From NCBI GenBank assembly GCA_012270045.1, contig JAAXJC010000206.1, positions 1-34,051 on the forward strand: 34,051 nucleotides of DNA, in the 5' to 3' direction. A program made the position numbers and the translations under genes. Below, piece by piece: positions 26,406-34,051 of this stretch; the stretch's first letter is position 1; each line of letters begins with the position of its first letter. The notes under the pieces were generated by a model. The model was not told where the DNA came from, made no database searches, and saw nothing but the letters and a program-made list of their open reading frames with translations. The stretch comes from Luminiphilus sp. (GTDB lineage: Bacteria > Pseudomonadota > Gammaproteobacteria > Pseudomonadales > Halieaceae).

Positions 26406-27292
26406 TGACTGTTAAGCAACTCTGGGGCGGTATTTTACTGGCCCTCGCGATCGTGGTGCTGTCGAACTCCCTTTACGTGGTCAAAGAGACCCAGCGGGGC
26501 GTGCTGCTCAAGTTCGGTGAGGTGGTTAATCCAAACCTGCAGCCCGGGATTCATCTGAAGGTTCCCTTCGTCAACAACGTCAGGCTGTTCGATGGTCGAA
26601 TCCTGACGGTTGATTCCCCGGCGGAGCGTTTCTTTACCCAGGAAAAGAAGGCCCTGATCGTCGACTCCTACGCCAAATTCCGGGTGCTGGATACGGCGAC
26701 CTACTACACGGCCACCAACGGGGAAGAAACCCGGGCAGCGGGGCTGTTGGCCCAGCGTATCAACGATGGCCTTCGTAACGAGGTCGCGGTGCGAACGGTG
26801 CAGGAAGTGGTGTCCGGGCAGCGGGATGAGGTCATGGAGGCCATCACCCGTCGTCTGTCCGAGGTGGCCGCGACTGAACTCGGGGTCGAGGTGATCGATG
26901 TCCGGGTGAAGAAGATCGACCTGCCACCGGACGTGTCCGATTCGGTCTATCGGCGTATGAATGCCGAGCGCGAGAAGGAAGCCAGGGAGCTGCGCTCGGA
27001 GGGTCAGGAACTCGCCGAGGGCATTCGTGCAGCCGCGGATCGGGAGGTCACCGTATTGGAGGCCAATGCGTTCAGGGAGTCTGAGAAGATCAGGGGTCTG
27101 GGGGATGCGGAGGCAACCCGCATCTATGCGGAAGCCTACAATCAGGACCCAGAGTTCTATGCCTTTGTGCGCAGCTTGAGGGCCTACCAGGAGACCTTCA
27201 GCGGCGGCAGTGATGTCATGCTCATCGAGCCGGACAATCAGTTCTACCAGTACCTGAGAAGCCAGGACGCCGGCGCCCCGTCGGGCAAGTAA
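26405..27292 (+). CDS. hflC: FtsH protease activity modulator HflC
   Basis: 295 residues, the partner of HflK. One N-terminal transmembrane helix (about 5-25, QLWGGILLALAIVVLSNSLY) is followed by the SPFH domain (KETQRGVLLKFGEVVNPNLQ) and a long periplasmic helical part (AEREKEARELRSEGQELAEG). The segment IDVRVKKIDLPPDVSDSVYR is characteristic of HflC. It is translationally coupled to hflK by a one-base overlap, consistent with equal stoichiometry. The C-terminus ends after YQYLRSQDAGAPSGK. Confidence 0.96.
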   Translation: MTVKQLWGGILLALAIVVLSNSLYVVKETQRGVLLKFGEVVNPNLQPGIHLKVPFVNNVRLFDGRILTVDSPAERFFTQEKKALIVDSYAKFRVLDTATYYTATNGEETRAAGLLAQRINDGLRNEVAVRTVQEVVSGQRDEVMEAITRRLSEVAATELGVEVIDVRVKKIDLPPDVSDSVYRRMNAEREKEARELRSEGQELAEGIRAAADREVTVLEANAFRESEKIRGLGDAEATRIYAEAYNQDPEFYAFVRSLRAYQETFSGGSDVMLIEPDNQFYQYLRSQDAGAPSGK

Positions 27293-27300
27293 ACCCGGCC

Positions 27301-29780
<2,480 letters not shown>

Positions 29781-29784
29781 CCCC

Positions 29785-30549
29785 ATGATGGCCGCAACCA
29801 AACTGCTGTCCCTGCTGGTCTACCCCCTGTCACTGGGGCTGTTGCTGCTGCTGATATCGGTGCTGACAGGGATTTTCGGCAAGCGGGGTCTGAGCTGGTT
29901 GATGGCTTTCCTCGCCTTGCTGGTGATGTATCTGCCCTCGACCGAGTTTGGCTCTGAATTTCTCATGCAGCCGCTGGAGGGACGCCACCCTGCGTTTGCG
30001 CCCGAAGAGTTGCCGGTAGCCGATGCCATCGTGCTGCTGGGGGGGGCCGGCCACGGCGAGTCGCGCTTTGGCCGCGGTACCGATTTGAATGACGCGGCCG
30101 ACCGGATGGTATTCGCAGCGGAGCTGTATTTCGCCAAGAAGGCACCGGTGATCCTGATATCCGGTGGCAGTGAAACGCCCCGGTTGCCCGAGGCCGAGCT
30201 ATTGGCCCAGCACCTGCAGGCGCTGCAGGTGACACGATCGCAACTGCTGTTGGACACCGGCAGTCGTACCCCCGACGACAATGCGGTGATGGCAGCTGAA
30301 ATGCTCAAGAATGGCGGTTTTCGTCATATTCTGCTGGTCACCAGCGGCGCCCATATGCGGCGGGCGCTGGCGCTGTTTGAACAGCAGGGGTTACAGGTAA
30401 CCGCAGCGGCGGCCGACCACCAGATCCCTAAATTCGACGATCCCTATATACCCGGGTGGGTGCCCACTTACACCCGTCTCGCCCGCTCCAGCCGGGCGAT
30501 CCATGAGTGGGTGGGCTATTGGGCCTATGACAATACCGGCAAACTGTAG
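29785..30549 (+). CDS. YdcF family (DUF218) membrane-anchored protein
   Basis: 254 residues from ATG 29785, 4 nt after purA. Two N-terminal hydrophobic helices (about 4-28 and 36-50) are followed by a DUF218/YdcF domain: ADAIVLLGGAGHGE (79-92), PVILISGGSETPRLPEAELL (121-140), a DNA-V-M-A-A-E-M helix near residues 165-172 (family Glu-Asn-Ala position), and HILLVTSGAHMRRALALFEQ (181-200). This is the ElyC/SanA-like group linked to envelope or lipid-carrier functions in E. coli, but the biochemical role is not settled. An alternative reading from 29488 is an artefact that overlaps purA. Probably co-transcribed with purA. Confidence 0.9.
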   Translation: MMAATKLLSLLVYPLSLGLLLLLISVLTGIFGKRGLSWLMAFLALLVMYLPSTEFGSEFLMQPLEGRHPAFAPEELPVADAIVLLGGAGHGESRFGRGTDLNDAADRMVFAAELYFAKKAPVILISGGSETPRLPEAELLAQHLQALQVTRSQLLLDTGSRTPDDNAVMAAEMLKNGGFRHILLVTSGAHMRRALALFEQQGLQVTAAAADHQIPKFDDPYIPGWVPTYTRLARSSRAIHEWVGYWAYDNTGKL

Positions 30550-30557
30550 CGTTTTTT

Positions 30558-31022
30558 CTAGACGAACTGCAGTTTCATTTCGCTGTAACTGCTGCCCGTC
30601 CAACGCTTGAAGGCCCGATAAAAGCTGTTCACCTCCGCGTAGCCCAGCTTCCAGGCCAGGGTCTTACCGGGAACCCAGCGCTCCTCGAGCTGGCATTCGC
30701 AGCGATACTGGCGTACCTGGTCGAGTAACTCCTGGTAGCTGATGCGATCAACCCGCAACCTGCGACGCAGTGTGGTGGGACTAACCCCCAGGGTGTCCGC
30801 GACGTGCTCGGAGCGCAGTCGGCTGAGGTCGCCTTTGATCAGCAGCCCTACTACCCTGAGGGTGGTATGGGACATGCTGTCCGCCGGACGTTGTGTGACC
30901 CGCTCGATCTGATCCCGATCAACCTCCGGCTTGGGGACAGTGACCCGGATAATGCGCTGATGCCGCAGAGGCGGTCGCTGGTGGCCGGGTAGCTCATGGT
31001 GACTGGTCTTGATGGTTTGCAT
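30558..31022 (-). CDS. Short AraC-family DNA-binding regulator
   Basis: 154 residues; ATG 31022 with a near-perfect AAGGAGGTG 5 nt upstream. The C-terminal about 90 residues form the double helix-turn-helix of AraC/XylS proteins, with LRSEHVADTLGVSPTTLRRR as the first HTH and LAWKLGYAEVNSFYRAFKRW as the second, which carries the classic family pattern. The N-terminal 60 residues are basic and too short for the usual ligand-binding domain (full AraC proteins are about 250-330), so it is a nearly DNA-binding-only protein like MarA/SoxS, or a truncated OruR/ArgR-type regulator. The strong ribosome binding site argues that the short form is expressed. Target genes unknown. Convergent with ydcF (8-nt gap). 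Confidence 0.85.
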   Translation of the reverse strand: MQTIKTSHHELPGHQRPPLRHQRIIRVTVPKPEVDRDQIERVTQRPADSMSHTTLRVVGLLIKGDLSRLRSEHVADTLGVSPTTLRRRLRVDRISYQELLDQVRQYRCECQLEERWVPGKTLAWKLGYAEVNSFYRAFKRWTGSSYSEMKLQFV

Positions 31023-31186
31023 GAAACACCTCCTTGTGTGTCTGCAGTTAACCCCCTCCGGCAGCCTTCATGGCATGCCCCGGGGCTGACTCGGCCTGCC
31101 GTCCTTGGCAGCCGCAGGATCAAGATTAGTCAGATGGTATTAAATAGCCAGCGAAATGCGGTGAGCTGCACTATTTTGATGTTAAG
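31023..31186. other. Intergenic gap between araC-like and M48 genes
   Basis: 164 nt, AT-richer than its surroundings. It contains the araC-like ribosome binding site (near 31027-31035). I see no convincing promoter or terminator, although the regulator's promoter should lie here. Confidence 0.4.
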
Positions 31187-33103
31187 TCACCGATTGTGCA
31201 GTGCCGCTTGCAGCATGGTGTTGGGTATTGGGCAGTCGATGACCGCCGCGATCGCCTTGATCAGCGTCAGTTCCCTGGCTGAAATTTTGCCATCCTGCTC
31301 GGCTACCTTGGCCAGTGCCTTGAGGATGGTGACTTTCAGCAGGGGGTAGCATGCTGCCAGTTGCTCTATGGCCTGTCCGAAGGGTTTGACCCCCAGTTGT
31401 TCCCGGGGCGGCATTGCCAAGGGCAGGTCGAGGGCCTCGGCTCCGGCTTGAAACGCCGTCTGGGTATCCGACAGGCCCAATTCAGCAAGGGTGCCCAAAG
31501 CCACCGCCAGGGACCCGGATACCTGCGCCAGCTTGCCGAATTTTGCCCGGGGTCGGACCGTGATGAACTGGGGGTCAAGGTAGTGCCGTACCAGCTGGTA
31601 CAGGCACCATTCAAACAGGTCGACCTGGCCGTCGGCTCCCATGAAATTGAGTAGTAGCCCCTTGAAGGTCCGGTACTGTGGTTCGGACAGTGTTTTGAGC
31701 GTGGGCAGGCACAGCTCAATCAGGGGCAGGCGCAGCTCTGCAGCGATGTCAGCCAACTCCCTGCCCTTCGCCGGCACCAGTAGCTCCAGCCCCCTGATCT
31801 CCGCGGCAGCTACAAATGCCATCTGCTTATCCTGGCTGCGTTCCTGCCACAGTAAGCCCAATATCAGGCTCATTGCCCCCAGGGGTTCCCGGGCTTCCTC
31901 CAGGATTGCCCCGGCGAGTTCCGGCAGCTCGGCTTCGGGCTGATCCGGTTGCCGGGCCGCAGGGGCATCATCGAGACTGATCAGCATGGCCGCTGGTAGC
32001 GCTGTGGTGATGGCCCGGCGCGCCTGATTAAGTCCCATCTCGTCGGCGAGCTTCGGCTCCAGCGCCCGGTGATCGGGCGCCCGCTTGATGAAGTTGCCAT
32101 CCCAGTGGGGGTCAACCCGGAGGATGCGCTGCTCAAGCTTGGGATGGGTGGCAAACATCATCCAAAGGCGGTGCTTCACCTGGCCAAAGAACAGGTGGGA
32201 CAACTCCTCGGCCCGTGCGGTATGGACCAGGGTGCCCGGCGTGTAACCGCCTATGACTTTGAGGGCGTCACCGATGCCGTCGGCATTGCGGGTGAACTGA
32301 ACCGCCGATGCGTCCGCGAGATATTCCTTTTGTTTGGAAATAGCCGACTTGATCAGGCCTGCCATCAGGCCGCCCAGCAAGCCGACCAGGTACAGGCCCA
32401 GACCGACAACCAGCAGACCGCCGGCGTCGTTTTTGCCCCGACTGGAACTGCGGCTCCGGCGCCCTCCGCTGTGCAGCATGACCGCGCCGATATCGCCAAT
32501 AAATGTGATGCCCCGCAGCATGGCGGCCAGCCGGATACTCAGTCTCATGTCACCATTGAGGATGTGGCTGAATTCATGCCCTATGACGCCCTGCAACTCG
32601 TCCCGGGTCAGTTGCACCATCGCGCCACGGGTAACGGCAACCACCGCATCACCGGGTGAAACGCCGGCGGCCAGGGCGTTGATGCCCCGTTCGTCATCCA
32701 GGACGTAGAGGGGGGGCACGGGCATATTGGCCGCGAGGGCGATCTCCTGCACGATGTTCTGGGCCCGTCGCTCATAGCTGTCCCGGGTGTCAGACACGAC
32801 GGGCCGTCCCCCCAGGGCCTCGACCACCGTTCGGCCACCCTGGGAAAAGCGCACCCAGTTGTACAAAACGACCAGACCGATGACCGTAGCTACACAGGCG
32901 CTGACTGCGAATATCGTGGGCGTGTCAAAGCGCAGAAGGTCCCCGGACAGCACCAGGCCCTGTTCACCACTTTGGGACAGGCCGACAGCGATGGCCAGGA
33001 TCAGATTGGTGAGCCCAATCAGCACCAGCACCGCAAGCAGGAACAGCGCGGTCAGCAGCCGCGTGTTGCGTCGAGCGATATCCTGCTCGCGGAAAAAATC
33101 CAA
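31187..33103 (-). CDS. M48 membrane metalloprotease with C-terminal TerB-like domain
   Basis: 638 residues. Two N-terminal transmembrane helices (about 18-42 and 62-82) precede an HtpX-like M48 zinc protease domain: HEFSH (His176, Glu177, His180) in GVIGHEFSHILNGDMRLSIR and the third zinc ligand Glu260 in KQKEYLADASAVQF. Two more hydrophobic helices lie between them (about 192-210 and 229-252). HPKLEQRILRVDP closes the protease. The remaining about 280 residues are a helical, Leu/Ala-rich region ending in KVAEQDGKISARELTLIKAI, resembling a TerB-like fold. HtpX itself is about 290 residues, so the C-terminal extension is a notable fusion. It probably degrades damaged membrane proteins. It lies 13 nt after lemA in an operon. 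Confidence 0.9.
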   Translation of the reverse strand: MDFFREQDIARRNTRLLTALFLLAVLVLIGLTNLILAIAVGLSQSGEQGLVLSGDLLRFDTPTIFAVSACVATVIGLVVLYNWVRFSQGGRTVVEALGGRPVVSDTRDSYERRAQNIVQEIALAANMPVPPLYVLDDERGINALAAGVSPGDAVVAVTRGAMVQLTRDELQGVIGHEFSHILNGDMRLSIRLAAMLRGITFIGDIGAVMLHSGGRRSRSSSRGKNDAGGLLVVGLGLYLVGLLGGLMAGLIKSAISKQKEYLADASAVQFTRNADGIGDALKVIGGYTPGTLVHTARAEELSHLFFGQVKHRLWMMFATHPKLEQRILRVDPHWDGNFIKRAPDHRALEPKLADEMGLNQARRAITTALPAAMLISLDDAPAARQPDQPEAELPELAGAILEEAREPLGAMSLILGLLWQERSQDKQMAFVAAAEIRGLELLVPAKGRELADIAAELRLPLIELCLPTLKTLSEPQYRTFKGLLLNFMGADGQVDLFEWCLYQLVRHYLDPQFITVRPRAKFGKLAQVSGSLAVALGTLAELGLSDTQTAFQAGAEALDLPLAMPPREQLGVKPFGQAIEQLAACYPLLKVTILKALAKVAEQDGKISARELTLIKAIAAVIDCPIPNTMLQAALHNR

Positions 33104-33116
33104 GGGTCAGGGGGCG

Positions 33117-33716
33117 TCAGGAAAAACTGATGCTCGGTGCCTGTTGAATTGCGGGACTGTCCTCGAACTCCAGCAAATTGGCGTCTTCCCGGTAACCGAA
33201 CATATTGCCGATGATGATGTTCGGGAAACTCTGGCGGTAGGTGTTGAAGTTCATAACCGCGTCATTGAAGCCCTGGCGGGCAAAGGCGACGCGATTTTCA
33301 GTGGAGGTGAGCTCCTCGGACAGCTGTTGCATGTTCTCACTGGCCTTCAGGTCCGGGTAGGCTTCCATCACCACGTTCAGCTTGCCCAGTGCGCCCCCAA
33401 GGGCGCCTTCAGCATTGGACAGGGTCTTGATTGATCCTGGATCGACGCCGCTTTGGGCCACGGCCGACAGCGCCGCTGCCGCCTCGTTGCGGGCCTGAAT
33501 CACTGCCTCCAAGGTCTCCCGCTCGTGACTGAGATAGCCCTTGGCGGTCTCGACGAGATTGGGGATGAGGTCGTAGCGGCGCTTCAGCTGGACTTCAATC
33601 TGTGCAAAGCCGTTTTTGTAGCGGTTGGTGAGCGCTACAAGCTGGTTGTAGATAGCGACGCCCCAAATCAGAAGGACAGCAACGGTGGAGAAAAAAACGA
33701 TTGCGGACGTACTCAT
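33117..33716 (-). CDS. lemA: LemA family protein
   Basis: 199 residues from ATG 33716, preceded by GGGAGG at 6 nt; the frame stays open to 33812 but that extension lacks a ribosome binding site and would cover it. One N-terminal transmembrane helix (about 5-24, AIVFFSTVAVLLIWGVAIYN), then the LemA helical bundle with RYDLIPNLVETAKGYLSHER (about 48-67), and the conserved FNDAVMNFNTYRQSFP near residue 155-170. LemA proteins are small membrane-anchored coiled bundles of unsettled biochemical function, often encoded beside an M48 protease, as here. The pair is likely co-transcribed. Confidence 0.94.
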   Translation of the reverse strand: MSTSAIVFFSTVAVLLIWGVAIYNQLVALTNRYKNGFAQIEVQLKRRYDLIPNLVETAKGYLSHERETLEAVIQARNEAAAALSAVAQSGVDPGSIKTLSNAEGALGGALGKLNVVMEAYPDLKASENMQQLSEELTSTENRVAFARQGFNDAVMNFNTYRQSFPNIIIGNMFGYREDANLLEFEDSPAIQQAPSISFS

Positions 33717-33943
33717 TGGGCGCCTCCCTGAGCCAAATGTAGAAACACAGACTAGCCTGCAAGCCCAATCACGTCCACTTGCGCGCCTGGTGTTCAGCCA
33801 TTGCACTGCCAATCAATGTCAGTGATACCCCGCCTTGAGGTGGAGTACTGATGCGGTAATGGTTTGGGGTCAACAGCCGATAGTGCAGCGCGGGGGATAC
33901 TGACAGCCAGAGAGCCCCCAGTGTCAGCTGTGAGCCTGGTAGA

Positions 33944-34051
33944 GTGCGGCCCGAACCGTCCTCAGCCGATGGCCCGAACAGCCGCAGCCTGGTGCTGCTC
34001 ATTCACGGTCACTCCGTTGAGGATTGTTCCTCCCAGTACTGGGTGACCGTC
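33944..34051 (+). CDS. Alpha/beta hydrolase, N-terminal fragment (runs off right edge)
   Basis: From an in-frame GTG at 33944 (the frame opens after a TAG upstream) the plus strand stays open to the edge. It reads a short polar leader and then SLVLLIHGHSVEDCSSQYWV. The beta-strand followed by His-Gly is the usual oxyanion-loop segment of alpha/beta hydrolases. The catalytic residues lie beyond the window, and the start lacks a good ribosome binding site, so substrate and exact start cannot be stated. The gap back to lemA, 33717-33943 (227 nt), holds both divergent promoters; I could not pick them out. Confidence 0.5.
   Translation, partial: MRPEPSSADGPNSRSLVLLIHGHSVEDCSSQYWVTV

Noticed and set aside
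33769-34002. 77-codon minus-strand frame between lemA and the right edge
   Set aside because: It overlaps the start of the alpha/beta hydrolase frame and the likely divergent promoters, and has no recognised family. I could not fully exclude a small gene.

Overview
The window is a stretch of bacterial chromosome, GC-rich by eye, densely packed with genes, and with no rRNA, tRNA, CRISPR, IS element or phage gene that I can see. Gene content and order point to a gammaproteobacterium. The run psd / rsgA / orn / queG / tsaE / amidase / mutL / miaA / hfq / hflX / hflK / hflC / hisZ / purA is, from memory, close to the Pseudomonas-type arrangement. The long polyserine tract in a lipoprotein and the protein style suggest a marine Cellvibrionales/Halieaceae-like lineage. 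That placement is inference, not proof.

Layout. (1) 1-2794, minus strand: a three-gene envelope operon. It encodes a secreted TPR/TonB-C-like protein (GTG start), a polyserine lipoprotein, and the N-terminus of another lipoprotein that runs off the left edge. (2) 2950-8573: metabolic genes of mixed orientation. These are a TesB-like thioesterase, gamma-glutamyltranspeptidase, pdxH, cinA, and a ParA-type ATPase gene interrupted by one in-frame TAA. (3) 8574-13849: asnS and an RNase II-like exoribonuclease on the minus strand, divergent from a PIN-PhoH ATPase gene. The intergenic region holds back-to-back promoter candidates, one with a 14-bp perfect palindrome between its -35 and -10 boxes. 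(4) 13868-18716: psd, an unrecognised exported protein, rsgA, orn and queG. (5) 18777-30549: a long plus-strand block, tsaE-amidase-mutL-miaA-hfq-hflX-hflK-hflC-hisZ-purA-ydcF, with several stop/start overlaps that imply translational coupling. (6) 30558-34051: a short AraC-type regulator, a LemA plus M48-protease operon, and the first codons of a probable alpha/beta hydrolase at the right edge.

How the genes work together. The central block combines tRNA modification (TsaE, MiaA, QueG), mismatch repair (MutL), cell-wall hydrolysis (amidase), RNA metabolism (Hfq, Orn, RNase II-like), ribosome GTPases (RsgA, HflX) and membrane protease control (HflK/HflC). HisZ and PurA belong to histidine and AMP synthesis.

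Most gene identities are secure from motifs. I found no clearly new defence or mobile system. The points most worth a second look are the nonsense-interrupted parA, an hflX with no ATG/GTG/TTG at the expected start, a structured U-rich hfq leader, the palindrome between asnS/RNase and phoH, and the uncharacterised envelope operon at the left edge.
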